DNA from: a virus
Reading direction: 5' to 3' (one strand)
Virus record (IMG/VR): IMGVR_UViG_3300030098_004404
Span: 74,543 to 138,542 of that record
Length of the DNA stretch: 64,000 nt
The translations under genes and the position numbers were made by a program. A model generated the notes under the pieces. The model was not told the DNA's origin. It searched no databases and saw only the letters and a program-made list of their open reading frames with translations. Below, piece by piece: positions 16,827 to 24,992 of this stretch. Position 1 is the stretch's first letter, and each line of letters begins with the position of its first letter.

Positions 16827-19051
16827 ATTGCACATGCTCCGGATTCGCAGTTCATACCCTTCTCGGTGTCGCCATCTCCATCGGGAGTATTGGCGTAATA
16901 GAAATTTTTAAGTCCGTACTTATATCCGTAGATTTGGTCTTTTATTATCACGCTAAGCGGAACATTTCCGTCTGCATAGTGAGAATAGTTATAGTATAGA
17001 TTCGTACTCATGCTCATGTCTACAAACTTCTGAATAACCGCTGCTATATTTAGCATCGCCTTATTGTCTTCCATTTCCCAAGCTAAAGTATAGTAGTTTT
17101 TTCTTCTTCTGTAGTTAGGAACTATTTGTTTAAGTACTCCGTTTTTAGCCTTCTTATAGAGAAGCAAACTTCTGACAGGCTCAATACCGTTAGTACTGTT
17201 TTGTATTACACTACTAGACTCACAAGGCATGATAGCAGATAAAGTGGAATGACGCAGCCCATGTTCTTTAACACGTTCACGTAGGCTCTCCCAGTCCATG
17301 TTGTATTTAGGCCAAACTAATTCGTCTACCTCTTTTTTATACCAGTCTATAGGAAGAAGGCCTTGAGCGTATTTAGTTTCGCTAAACTTTTCGCATGGCC
17401 CTATTTCTTCTGCAAGCTCACAGCTAGCACTTATTAGATTCCATTGTATCTTCTCCATCATTTCATGAACAAGCTCTAGCGACCCGTTATCCTCGTATTT
17501 GAGTTTATTCTTAGCCAAGAATCCAGCTAGATTTGTTATACCTATACCCAAAGACCTTCTGTTTTTAGTGAAGTTTTCTCCAGCCAAAACAGGATAATCC
17601 TGATAGTCTATAACCGACTCAAGAGTTCTAACGGCCATTCGGCAAGCGTCTTCGATGTCTTTATCCGAGTTTAGCTCTAGCAGATTAATAGCAGACAGTA
17701 TGCATATACCTATTTCACCGTCCGGATCATCTATCGAGTTGATCGGTTTAGTTGGATGAATAATTTCTTGGCACAAGTTACTCATGTAAACAGGCACAGA
17801 CCAAGAGCCGTGTTCGTTGGCGTTGTCTATATTCATGCTATAGATTCGACCCGTCTCTAGACGTTCTCTTGCGAAAATTTCAGCCAGTTTTCGGGCTGGT
17901 ACTTTCTTTTTGAATTTCAGAGATCTAGCGTTTTCATATTTGAGGTATAGCTGCTCAAACTTTTCATTGTCTCCAAATGCTTCATACAGCCCTTTAGCCT
18001 CGTCAGGACTGAATAGAGTCACATCTTCATTGGCTATCAGGCGGTCATAGAACAGCTTACAGAACTGGATACTGTAGTCCAGCTTACGGACACGATTGTC
18101 GTCTGTTCCTGCGTTGTTTTTTAGAACCATTACGTCTTCGATCTCGTAATGCCAGAAGGGTATGTGTACCGTAGCAGAGCCGCCACGCAATCCATTCTGT
18201 GATGTTGACTTAACAGCCGACTCAAAGTTCTTTAGGTAAGGGATCAATCCTGTGTGGATGACCTCTCCACCTCGAATGGGAGAGTTAATTGGACGCATCC
18301 TGCCGATGTTGAGCCCGATCCCCGCTCTTCTCGCCGTGTATTTGCCCACTGCATGAATACTTGAAAATATAGCGTCAAGGTTATCGTCAACATCAACCAA
18401 AACACAACTTGCGAATTGACGAATGTTAGTGCGAACACCAGCCATAATAGGAGTGGGTAGATTAATTTTGAACGTTGAGTAGCAGTCATAAGCTTTTTTA
18501 ACCTCATCTACTGAATCAAATAGACACATAGCTATTGCCATGTATGCGAATTGTGGTGTTTCGTATATAACTCCAGTACTTCGATTTTTAACTAGATACT
18601 TGTCTATCATTTGCTGTAGACCGGCATATGTAAACAGGTCGTCTCTACTGTGGTTTATATACCTTCCAAAACGATCTACATCTTTATCGCTCCATTTTTT
18701 AAGGATGTGCGGATCATATATACCATTATCTTCGTTTCTTTGCAGGAACAGCAGAAAATCGGTAGGCTCGTCTCCACAGCCCCACACCTCTTTTCTGAGC
18801 TGCATGTTTAACAACCTAGAGGCTACGTATTGATAATTAGGCTCTGATGTAGATATTAAGTCGTTTGCGGATTTTATTAAAATCTGGTGGATCTTAGAGG
18901 TCTCTATGCCGTCATGAATCGACAGGTTGGCGTTCATCTCTATGTCTGAAAAGGATACTCCATTAATTCCTTTTGTTGCCCACTCTACTACCTTGTGAAT
19001 TTTTTCTACGGAGAACGATTCCTTGTTTCCGTTTCTTTTTGTTACTTCCAT
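16823..19051 (-). CDS. nrdA: Class Ia ribonucleotide reductase large subunit
   Basis: 742 residues, full length. The N-terminal ATP-cone (MEVTKRNGNKESFSVEKIHK) implies allosteric activity control. Active-site residues appear as FASCVLVDVDD, YMSNLCQEI (NLCxE) and MPCESSSVIQNSTNGIEP; the C-terminal CESGACAI is the redox-active tail reduced by thioredoxin/glutaredoxin. Transcribed from a consensus promoter at 19094-19122 with no gene in between. Confidence 0.95.
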   Translation of the reverse strand: MEVTKRNGNKESFSVEKIHKVVEWATKGINGVSFSDIEMNANLSIHDGIETSKIHQILIKSANDLISTSEPNYQYVASRLLNMQLRKEVWGCGDEPTDFLLFLQRNEDNGIYDPHILKKWSDKDVDRFGRYINHSRDDLFTYAGLQQMIDKYLVKNRSTGVIYETPQFAYMAIAMCLFDSVDEVKKAYDCYSTFKINLPTPIMAGVRTNIRQFASCVLVDVDDNLDAIFSSIHAVGKYTARRAGIGLNIGRMRPINSPIRGGEVIHTGLIPYLKNFESAVKSTSQNGLRGGSATVHIPFWHYEIEDVMVLKNNAGTDDNRVRKLDYSIQFCKLFYDRLIANEDVTLFSPDEAKGLYEAFGDNEKFEQLYLKYENARSLKFKKKVPARKLAEIFARERLETGRIYSMNIDNANEHGSWSVPVYMSNLCQEIIHPTKPINSIDDPDGEIGICILSAINLLELNSDKDIEDACRMAVRTLESVIDYQDYPVLAGENFTKNRRSLGIGITNLAGFLAKNKLKYEDNGSLELVHEMMEKIQWNLISASCELAEEIGPCEKFSETKYAQGLLPIDWYKKEVDELVWPKYNMDWESLRERVKEHGLRHSTLSAIMPCESSSVIQNSTNGIEPVRSLLLYKKAKNGVLKQIVPNYRRRKNYYTLAWEMEDNKAMLNIAAVIQKFVDMSMSTNLYYNYSHYADGNVPLSVIIKDQIYGYKYGLKNFYYANTPDGDGDTEKGMNCESGACAI

Positions 19052-19093
19052 TTATATTTTTCTTCCATCTTCGATGTTATAATCATGTAGATT

Positions 19094-19122
19094 ATTATAC
19101 ACCATAAATGTCCTTTTGTCAA
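19094..19122 (-). promoter_or_regulatory. Sigma-70-type promoter upstream of nrdA
   Basis: Minus strand TTGACA (19122-19117), 17-base spacer, TATAAT (19099-19094); transcription should start about 35 bases before the nrdA ATG. The spacer lacks the CGATA element seen in other promoters of this window. Confidence 0.75.
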
Positions 19123-19139
19123 CCGAATAAAACCCAAAA

Positions 19140-19178
19140 AATAGAAAAACCGCCAGCAAATAAAAATTCACCGGCGGT
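19140..19178 (-). terminator. Rho-independent terminator after the 19208 gene
   Basis: Minus-strand stem GGCGGT (19178-19173) with ACCGCC (19154-19149), 18-base loop, followed by TTTTTCTATTTTTT. The stem is modest but the U-tract is good; it separates the nrd operon promoter from the genes above. Confidence 0.6.
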
Positions 19179-19207
19179 CAAAATTTAAACGATTTTATTA
19201 AGCTAAA

Positions 19208-19528
19208 TTACTCTTTCATTCCGTCTACTTTAGACATCAGAGATCCTAGCTGTTGACTTATCTGGTTGTGTAGATTTTTATTATCCTGAACAACCATTTT
19301 ACACTCAGTAACGTTTTCGCTCATTTGATCTATCTTATCCTCTATGCCGCCGACACGCTTTTCTATACGTCCCATACGTTGATTCAAAGATTCATTTACC
19401 TTTTGTTCTAACACGATAATTTGCTTTCCATGTTGAACCATAGTGTACAGCACCCAGCCCAGAACGGGAATAAAAAACATTCCTATTACTTCAGTCACGT
19501 TTCTGATTAAGTCCCAAGTCTCGTTCAT
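19208..19528 (-). CDS. Membrane-anchored coiled-coil protein
   Basis: 106 residues. One membrane helix (residues about 13-30, GMFFIPVLGWVLYTMVQ), then a long heptad-patterned coiled coil (residues 38-106). Topology resembles small phage spanin- or holin-accessory-like proteins, but no lipobox or lysis signature is present. Flanked by terminators on both sides, so likely its own unit. Confidence 0.6.
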   Translation of the reverse strand: MNETWDLIRNVTEVIGMFFIPVLGWVLYTMVQHGKQIIVLEQKVNESLNQRMGRIEKRVGGIEDKIDQMSENVTECKMVVQDNKNLHNQISQQLGSLMSKVDGMKE

Positions 19529-19552
19529 GACATCTCCTATGGTTATATTAAA

Positions 19553-19586
19553 TCCAAAAAAAACTACTCACCGCCGAAGCGGTGAG
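19553..19586 (-). terminator. Strong rho-independent terminator after the 19604 gene
   Basis: Minus strand CTCACCGC-TTCG-GCGGTGAG, a perfect 8-bp stem with a UUCG tetraloop (19586-19567), followed by GTAGTTTTTTTT. Very stable, typical of a highly expressed phage gene. Confidence 0.88.
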
Positions 19587-19603
19587 CAGCAAGAAAATAT
19601 GGA

Positions 19604-20311
19604 TTACATACCAGTGATAGGCTTGTAGTCGAAGAAGTTTCCGCTAGTACTGATATTAGCGTCAACAAAGTCAACCATCATCACAAGTTCACCCGGTACC
19701 GCACGAGTTGGGTTAGCGGCACTGTCGCTATTAGCCGAGGTTGAGCCAGCGGCTGGATCCCAGTAATTCTCGTTGAGAGCATCTGGAGCAGAAGCACTGT
19801 CAGCACCACCTGTTGCAGCAGCAACCCAGTTGATTCTACTACCCAAAGCAGCACCAGCATCATTTCGAGATTTAGTGCTTGTCCAACTGAATCTGTTAGC
19901 TCGGAAAGCAGTAACGGTCTTAGCACCATACTGATTACGAGCACGCATAACGGCGTCGTTGGATGAGAACGATTTGCTTCTGGACGAAGACTGAATAGTG
20001 GTGTTTGCGTAGTTACCAAGACTGGTACTGACTCCCATCATTGGGAATCTAGAACCTGCTGCGGTTCCTCCATCCCAAGCAAAAGTACCATTCGCACCTT
20101 GTGCTTTGATGTTTCTTACCAGACCATTTTCTACATTAGCTGGGCCAGTCGGAACGCCTTTTTCTACGGCACTGTCGGCCAAAGAAAGTGCCTTGGTAAT
20201 TACGTCACCAGTGCTAGAGTTTCCTAAAATTGTACCGCCTTCTTTAGCGGCTGTAAACGTACCATTAGAGGTGTTCTTCAAATAGTTTGAAGTGTTACCC
20301 GGAACTGCCAT
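19604..20311 (-). CDS. Putative abundant virion protein
   Basis: 235 residues rich in Ala, Ser, Gly, Thr and Asn with no signal peptide or enzyme motif. An own promoter element (TGCGTATA at 20391) and a UUCG terminator enclose it as a single-gene unit, the arrangement of highly expressed structural genes. AAGGAGATT precedes the ATG. Structural role inferred from composition and regulation; family not recognised. Confidence 0.55.
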   Translation of the reverse strand: MAVPGNTSNYLKNTSNGTFTAAKEGGTILGNSSTGDVITKALSLADSAVEKGVPTGPANVENGLVRNIKAQGANGTFAWDGGTAAGSRFPMMGVSTSLGNYANTTIQSSSRSKSFSSNDAVMRARNQYGAKTVTAFRANRFSWTSTKSRNDAGAALGSRINWVAAATGGADSASAPDALNENYWDPAAGSTSANSDSAANPTRAVPGELVMMVDFVDANISTSGNFFDYKPITGM

Positions 20312-20403
20312 AATAATCTCCTTGTTGATTAAAAAACAAAATTAAACGATATTTCCAATATTCCACAAAAAGATCCAGTTCCTAGCTATATATACGCAAC
20401 TAT
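20312..20403 (-). promoter_or_regulatory. TGCGTATA late-type promoter (19604 gene)
   Basis: TGCGTATA lies at 20398-20391 on the minus strand, extended as TTGCGTATATATAG, just after the sigma-factor stop codon. About 80 bases of AT-rich leader precede the ATG. Confidence 0.6.
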
Positions 20404-20877
20404 TTAATCTAAGCAATTTTTTTGGCAAACTTTTATGGCTTTTTTTAGTCTTCTACGTGCAGTCTCTCTGCTATACCCATTAGACTTGCCAATTTCCACC
20501 ATTGTCATGTTATGATAAAACCTTTTATCAATCACATCTTTTAGCTCTGGATCTAGGCCGGTAAGTATGTCAAACACTTCCATGCGTCCACGGGTACTGA
20601 TGTCAGTCTTGTCGAAATTTTCATCTCGATTGAATTCCATTCTTTTCTTCTTGAGTTTATTTTTAAAAGCAAAGCTAATCTGCTGATAGAGATATGAAGT
20701 GAACTTGGTGCCTCTATCGGCATCATATTTATCCATACATCTCCAAAGTGTTTGCATCTTAATTGACTCTATGTCGTCTGGGTCGATAGAGTTTTTGTAT
20801 CTGTTCGCAACCTTGTTCATAATATTTTGAACGTCAGAGCTTTTCCAATAGTCTTCGTAAGTAGTGCAATTATCCAT
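20404..20877 (-). CDS. Sigma-70-family RNA polymerase sigma factor
   Basis: 157 residues from the ATG at 20877 (AGAGGTG upstream). Region 2 is visible at residues about 30-85 (IMNKVANRYKNSIDPDDIESI through FTSYLYQQISFAFKNKLKKKR), and region 4 as a C-terminal helix-turn-helix (MTMVEIGKSNGYSRETARRRLKKA). Regions 1 and 3 are missing, as in ECF-like phage sigma factors. It would redirect host RNA polymerase, and the TGCGTATA elements are candidate targets, one of them directly downstream of this gene. Confidence 0.85.
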   Translation of the reverse strand: MDNCTTYEDYWKSSDVQNIMNKVANRYKNSIDPDDIESIKMQTLWRCMDKYDADRGTKFTSYLYQQISFAFKNKLKKKRMEFNRDENFDKTDISTRGRMEVFDILTGLDPELKDVIDKRFYHNMTMVEIGKSNGYSRETARRRLKKAIKVCQKNCLD

Positions 20878-21526
20878 GATCACCTCTCAAAATGATTCCG
20901 CCTAGTTTCTGTTTAGTTTCCAATAATTCATTCAATCCGTCTAGATAGGCTTGGTCTAGATGGTCTGAAACAATATAGTCAACCTTGCCAGTAGGAGCAA
21001 CTAGTATAGACCAGTATTTCGTACTCTCAAGCTGTTCCTTAATTAAGTTTACTGTCGCTTGTGTTTGTTCGTCTGACAGTAATTCCTTTTCTGTATATCC
21101 GCATAACTTCTTTTCTATGTCTAGTCTAACCTCTTTAAAGCTAAAGAGCCTAGCTATTCCAATGAAGAAGCTGTATCTTCCTAATATCTTTAGTGCCTCA
21201 ACACCCTTTACTTTAGATAACGTCTCTTTAACCCCATGCGTAACATCAAAATTAGTGCTGCCAAGCCAACAGTCCCATCTATCGGACGGTTTGAATGGCG
21301 AGTCTAGGTGGTACATACCCATCGGCGTGTGTAGTATTTTGGGTTGTTGATCAATGAGTCCCGCAAATGGGAGTATTTGCATTTCGCCAGTTTCCTGCAT
21401 TTCGCCAAGCTCGTTCTGTAGCTCTTCTAAAAGCAGTTCTTCTGTGCCTATTTGTTCATCTACAATAGCATTCCAGCTTTTCCAGCAAATCTTCTTACGT
21501 GATTTGAGATTGTATTCATCGAACAT
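20870..21526 (-). CDS. Conserved-type phage hypothetical protein
   Basis: 218 residues. A block GMYHLDSPFKPSDRWDCWLG followed by STNFDVTHGVKETLSKVKGVE reads like a conserved core, with FSFKEVRLDIEKKLCGYT later. No catalytic motif is obvious. It is upstream of and overlaps the sigma-factor gene by eight bases, so may belong to the same regulatory unit. Confidence 0.55.
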   Translation of the reverse strand: MFDEYNLKSRKKICWKSWNAIVDEQIGTEELLLEELQNELGEMQETGEMQILPFAGLIDQQPKILHTPMGMYHLDSPFKPSDRWDCWLGSTNFDVTHGVKETLSKVKGVEALKILGRYSFFIGIARLFSFKEVRLDIEKKLCGYTEKELLSDEQTQATVNLIKEQLESTKYWSILVAPTGKVDYIVSDHLDQAYLDGLNELLETKQKLGGIILRGDHG

Positions 21527-21537
21527 ATATTCCTCCC

Positions 21538-21885
21538 TTAAATGCTGGTTATTTTATCAGGAGGCACGACCACTGAATCACCTTTACTGTCAATCGACGC
21601 ATACTTGTATATTATATTCTCTATTGCCATAAAGTCGGTCTCCGCATTATTTAATACGCATTGGTTCTTAATTTCTTCAAATATTTTATTGCCCAAATCA
21701 TCAATAAGCAGCTTGTAAAATATAGAAGCAACACCCAACAATCCGTCGTCTGTTGGCTCCCAGTCACAATTATATACTATCTCTCCCTCTTTGTCAACCA
21801 GTATAGTCAATTTTGCTGAGAAATCTTGTTCGCTAGAACTGTTGTTGCTGGAGACATCTTGGTCTTTGTGAGAGTCCTCTGTCAT
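21538..21885 (-). CDS. Hypothetical protein
   Basis: 115 residues. Ser/Asp-rich first 20 residues, then a beta-rich part (AKLTILVDKEGEIVYNCDW) and a helical part. No motif recognised. Its start overlaps the end of the upstream gene by 53 bases in another frame. Confidence 0.5.
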   Translation of the reverse strand: MTEDSHKDQDVSSNNSSSEQDFSAKLTILVDKEGEIVYNCDWEPTDDGLLGVASIFYKLLIDDLGNKIFEEIKNQCVLNNAETDFMAIENIIYKYASIDSKGDSVVVPPDKITSI

Positions 21886-22222
21886 AAAATTCTTCCAAGT
21901 CCTGTAAAAGGTAAGGTTTAGTTAGTCTGTATCCTTCTTTAACGCCTAGAGTGCCCTCTGGTACTAATACTGAGTATAAAGCTTCGCACTCGGTAGAACC
22001 ACGTTCATGTCTAATGTCAGACAAGAGCGGGGATGCCCAGTCACAATTCAGACTACAACAAGACTCATAAAGCTCTTGTATGGTTTCTGGTATTGTTTTG
22101 GTAGACACATATTTACTAGGAAACCCCCCATCGTCACGCACGACGATATCTAAAAAGTCAGGTGCTAATGGACTAAAACTAGAATCTGCCTGCATCATTA
22201 GTAGCGTTATCTTAAACTTCAT
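21833..22222 (-). CDS. Hypothetical protein
   Basis: 129 residues. N-terminal beta strand (MKFKITLLMM) and a segment VVRDDGGFPSKYVST... reminiscent of small alpha/beta hydrolase or Nudix-like proteins, but the Nudix box is absent. Gln-rich C-terminus. Function unknown. Confidence 0.45.
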   Translation of the reverse strand: MKFKITLLMMQADSSFSPLAPDFLDIVVRDDGGFPSKYVSTKTIPETIQELYESCCSLNCDWASPLLSDIRHERGSTECEALYSVLVPEGTLGVKEGYRLTKPYLLQDLEEFYDRGLSQRPRCLQQQQF

Positions 22223-22229
22223 AGATTAT

Positions 22230-22469
22230 CTAGTTGCCTTCCTGTGACTCGTCTTGGCTAACTTGTTCTTTTTGATTGGCCTGAACTTGACTCTGAAGCC
22301 TGTTCAATGTTTCTACTTCTGCAATTTTCCTAGTGTACGTTGCAACGGCCACAGCCAGTCTATCGACGGAACCTTTTTTTGTTGGTTCTGCTAGTACCGA
22401 ATTTATCTCAAACGCAGCCACATCAATTTCTGATCTTAGTTCGCTTTTTAAAACGTTAATAATATCCAT
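22230..22469 (-). CDS. Small helical hypothetical protein
   Basis: 79 residues, helical, acidic/Gln-rich C-terminus (RLQSQVQANQKEQVSQDESQ). Preceded by AAGGAAA. A stable hairpin (22486-22508) lies just upstream of its ribosome site. Function unknown. Confidence 0.5.
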   Translation of the reverse strand: MDIINVLKSELRSEIDVAAFEINSVLAEPTKKGSVDRLAVAVATYTRKIAEVETLNRLQSQVQANQKEQVSQDESQEGN

Positions 22470-22485
22470 CTTTTTTCCTTAAAGG

Positions 22486-22508
22486 AGGGGCGTCTCAGGG
22501 ACACCCCT
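22486..22508 (-). other. Hairpin upstream of the 22230 gene
   Basis: Minus strand AGGGGTGTC-CCTGA-GACGCCCCT, a 9-bp stem with one G.U pair. It is not followed by a U-run, so it looks like an RNA processing or translation-control element rather than a terminator. Confidence 0.5.
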
Positions 22509-22524
22509 TATTTAAAACATTCTC

Positions 22525-22665
22525 TTAGAATAAAAATCTTGACCACCAGCCCTGAGCGGCACCCAAGAAATAAAGACCTACAAGCACTCCTCCCACTACC
22601 GCAGCACGTCTAATAAGCTTGTGCTTTCTTATAAAAGTACCGATTGGCCCCTTAAAAAGTGGCAT
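22525..22665 (-). CDS. 46-residue membrane protein
   Basis: Starts MPLFKGPIGT with a basic patch (RKHKLIRR) followed by one hydrophobic helix (AAVVGGVLVGLYFLGAA) and a Trp-rich end. Positive-inside orientation puts the N-terminus in the cytoplasm. Part of the small membrane-protein run 22.5-24.1 kb. Confidence 0.6.
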   Translation of the reverse strand: MPLFKGPIGTFIRKHKLIRRAAVVGGVLVGLYFLGAAQGWWSRFLF

Positions 22666-22686
22666 AAAACCCCCTTATGGTTATTG

Positions 22687-23136
22687 TTACCTAAAACACC
22701 AAGACAGGCCATCGAAATGGCTTGCCAACTTTTCTTTTTCTTCCTTTGTTATAGTATGGTTTTCTGTTCCGATTATGCCAGACATTAATCCAACTAAACC
22801 GCTAGAAAGACCTTCGTATTTGCCCCTTAGTCTTCCTTTGAAAAACGTTTTACCAGCCTCAGTATAGATGTCATTTATCTGTTGAGCATCAACCGAGTAA
22901 TCCTTAAGCCTCTCCGAAAAAACCTTATTGAAAGCAAACATATCCGCCCTGTCTTTACTATCGGTAACTTTGTCGGCTATACTTGAGACTCTCTCTAAAA
23001 TTTCTTCGCTTGGTTCAACAACATTGTTGTCGTCAGGTTTAGGAGTAAAATCAGGAATCCTTTCCTGAATTACAGGCAAAAAAACTGCCGCAAGAATGAG
23101 AACCGCACCCAAGATTAATCTTGTTTTATTCGACAT
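22687..23136 (-). CDS. Single-span membrane protein with soluble helical domain
   Basis: 149 residues. Residues 5-24 (TRLILGAVLILAAVFLPVIQ) form a signal anchor; a Pro/Asp linker and a helical domain follow (EEILERVSSIADKVTDSKDRA...). Likely extracytoplasmic. Neighbours are also membrane proteins, so it may belong to a lysis or envelope module. Not recognised. Confidence 0.55.
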   Translation of the reverse strand: MSNKTRLILGAVLILAAVFLPVIQERIPDFTPKPDDNNVVEPSEEILERVSSIADKVTDSKDRADMFAFNKVFSERLKDYSVDAQQINDIYTEAGKTFFKGRLRGKYEGLSSGLVGLMSGIIGTENHTITKEEKEKLASHFDGLSWCFR

Positions 23137-23144
23137 AATTGCTC

Positions 23145-23441
23145 CTAATCGGTTTCGTTGCTTGCTAATTTCTCAGTTTTCTTCTTTTTGCATAGAAGAG
23201 GAAAAACCTCTTCAAGTTTTAATGATGCCTGTTCTAGACCTAAGTCCTCGCACGCATCACACAGATTCTCCCACTTGAGAACTATGTCTGTTATAGTATT
23301 ATCGGGTATAGAGCCGATATCCTTTACTTTGTTTTCCTCTTTATTTGAGAAAAGCTCCATAACGACTGGGGCCACCAATAGGAGACCCATGCCCATCAAT
23401 ACTAACTGTAGTGGATTTAAGTCACTCAGAAATTGAAGCAT
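23145..23441 (-). CDS. Small membrane protein
   Basis: 98 residues. A membrane helix at about 11-29 (LQLVLMGMGLLLVAPVVME), then a charged helical tail with three cysteines (LCDACEDLGL, PLLCKKKK). Function unknown; same run as neighbours. Confidence 0.5.
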   Translation of the reverse strand: MLQFLSDLNPLQLVLMGMGLLLVAPVVMELFSNKEENKVKDIGSIPDNTITDIVLKWENLCDACEDLGLEQASLKLEEVFPLLCKKKKTEKLASNETD

Positions 23442-23453
23442 TTTAAATCCTTA

Positions 23454-23630
23454 TTATTTTGTTTCTCGAACGGTGTCACCGATAACCCAAGCTACAACGA
23501 TGGTTACAACACCAACGATTTGCTCCGTGTCAAGAGTGAGCCCGAAAAGTTCAGACGATACGACACCAGCCAAACCAACAGCCGACACCCAGAATCTACG
23601 TGATTTAAGTAAAGATTTTACCTTATCCAT
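23454..23630 (-). CDS. Holin-like small membrane protein
   Basis: 58 residues from the ATG at 23630 (GGAG six bases upstream). A basic N-terminus (MDKVKSLLKSRRFW) is followed by two hydrophobic segments (VSAVGLAGVVSSELFGL and VGVVTIVVAWVIGDTV). This layout matches small phage holins that start KSRKFW. A papain-like peptidase lies two genes away. Holin role inferred. Confidence 0.55.
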   Translation of the reverse strand: MDKVKSLLKSRRFWVSAVGLAGVVSSELFGLTLDTEQIVGVVTIVVAWVIGDTVRETK

Positions 23631-23664
23631 TTTACTCTCCAATTAAAAGTTTAACAAAACATAA

Positions 23665-24072
23665 TTATCTAAAAATAGGGAATAATAACCCCCTACTCCT
23701 AGTTACTTCTTTATTTTTACATTGACACGAGCACCCCTTTTTATTGCATCCACAGTCACAAGCTTCATTGTTGTTTTTTGCTGAGTGATATGGACACGGG
23801 GTAACGTGACCGTCTCCTTGTATTATTTTTCCAGTGCCCTTACATACGCACTTTTCAGGATCCGGATCTGGCCCCAAAGGCGTATCATCTGGAACCGGAG
23901 TCTTTCCAAGTACCTTTGCCTCTGCTAAAGCAAATGACTTGTTAGCCTCTATCATTATACTCTCTATGTCGTAATTTGTCAAGTCTTTTTTTGAATTTTC
24001 TGGGTTAATATTGAAGTAAAAGAGTGCAACTACAACAACAAGCCCTACAATCGCCCTTTGTTTGAAATTCAT
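23665..24072 (-). CDS. Exported cysteine-rich protein
   Basis: 135 residues. N-terminal hydrophobic helix (RAIVGLVVVVALFYF). The C-terminal half has many cysteines: KCVCKG, PCPYH, CDCGCNKKGCSCQCKNK, perhaps metal-binding or disulfide-rich. Its CxCxGxG-like element (CVCKGTGKIIQGDGHVTPC) recalls DnaJ-type zinc motifs. Ends by ATGA overlap with the peptidase. Unknown function. Confidence 0.55.
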   Translation of the reverse strand: MNFKQRAIVGLVVVVALFYFNINPENSKKDLTNYDIESIMIEANKSFALAEAKVLGKTPVPDDTPLGPDPDPEKCVCKGTGKIIQGDGHVTPCPYHSAKNNNEACDCGCNKKGCSCQCKNKEVTRSRGLLFPIFR

Positions 24073-24992
24073 TAGAATACCTCGTCTATTGTCCAGTCTA
24101 TTTTTCTAGCGGGGAATCCATCTACGTTGCTGAATACCCAAGCACCTCCGCCAGACAACATGCCTCTTGCATCCTTTTCTCGTATCCAAAAGCTGCCCTC
24201 TGGCTGATCGTGTTTCTTGGGGCCGGAGTTCCAAATTCCCCAACTATTTTGAACTAGAAAAAGTGTTTCGTTTAGAGTTTTGCGAGAATCATCGCAAGCG
24301 ATCCAAGCCATAGCATGACTCCACCTGCCAGAACGTTTGGCGATGCCGTTAGCATCCCTACGAGAACTGAAGCCATACCCACTACATACACTAAGTGCAT
24401 AGCCATTAGCAAGGGCGTCTCTAGCTTCTTCAACTGTTCTGACGTTAGATATTGTTTTGACCTGATGCTTTTTAGCTTCCGTAGTATATACATCTTTTGG
24501 TATTCTCTTTTTTGCACCTAGTGACGAGTTGTAAACTGAAAGATCAACATCTCCGTAGTCTTTTCTTAGGAGTATGCCTCCCGTTTGATGAACATATCTA
24601 GCCGCACCACTACATGTCATTCCTTGTCCGTTGTGACTTCTGGATTGATATATAGCTTCTGTAGCACCACGAGCGACAAAATCTTCTCTTTCTGACTTAA
24701 CATCTATTTCCACAGATCTGGTTATATCTACAGCGTTTCTTGTGGAGTGGGATACGCAGTCTCCCGTCGTCTGTCTCTCCGATGGCCCAAAAGACGGATC
24801 GAACTTTAATAGGCTTTTGAAGGGGAGACTTAGTTTGCCTTCACCAGAACCACATAGATCGTAGGCGGCTGCACCAAAAACAGGCATGGGAAGCTCTCCC
24901 ATAAGTTTTTTCACATCTTCTTCGTCGCAGACCGCACCAATAAACCCGTCGCGATACTTATTTAGTATTCTTCTTGGTGTACTAAAGTCCAT
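24072..24992 (-). CDS. Papain-like (C1-type) cysteine peptidase
   Basis: 306 residues. The catalytic set is visible in order: oxyanion Gln and nucleophile Cys in RQTTGDCVSHSTRNA (residues about 73-87), His in RWSHAMAWIACDD, and Asn in FLVQNSWGIWNSG, the classical QNSWG. There is no signal peptide. Could cleave host or virion proteins, or act on peptide cross-links in lysis; the nearby holin-like gene makes lysis possible but unproven. Confidence 0.75.
   Translation of the reverse strand: MDFSTPRRILNKYRDGFIGAVCDEEDVKKLMGELPMPVFGAAAYDLCGSGEGKLSLPFKSLLKFDPSFGPSERQTTGDCVSHSTRNAVDITRSVEIDVKSEREDFVARGATEAIYQSRSHNGQGMTCSGAARYVHQTGGILLRKDYGDVDLSVYNSSLGAKKRIPKDVYTTEAKKHQVKTISNVRTVEEARDALANGYALSVCSGYGFSSRRDANGIAKRSGRWSHAMAWIACDDSRKTLNETLFLVQNSWGIWNSGPKKHDQPEGSFWIREKDARGMLSGGGAWVFSNVDGFPARKIDWTIDEVF

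Noticed and set aside
22486-22508. Terminator before the 22230 gene
   Set aside because: Followed by CCUUUAAGGAAAA, not a U-run, and lies just upstream of a start codon.
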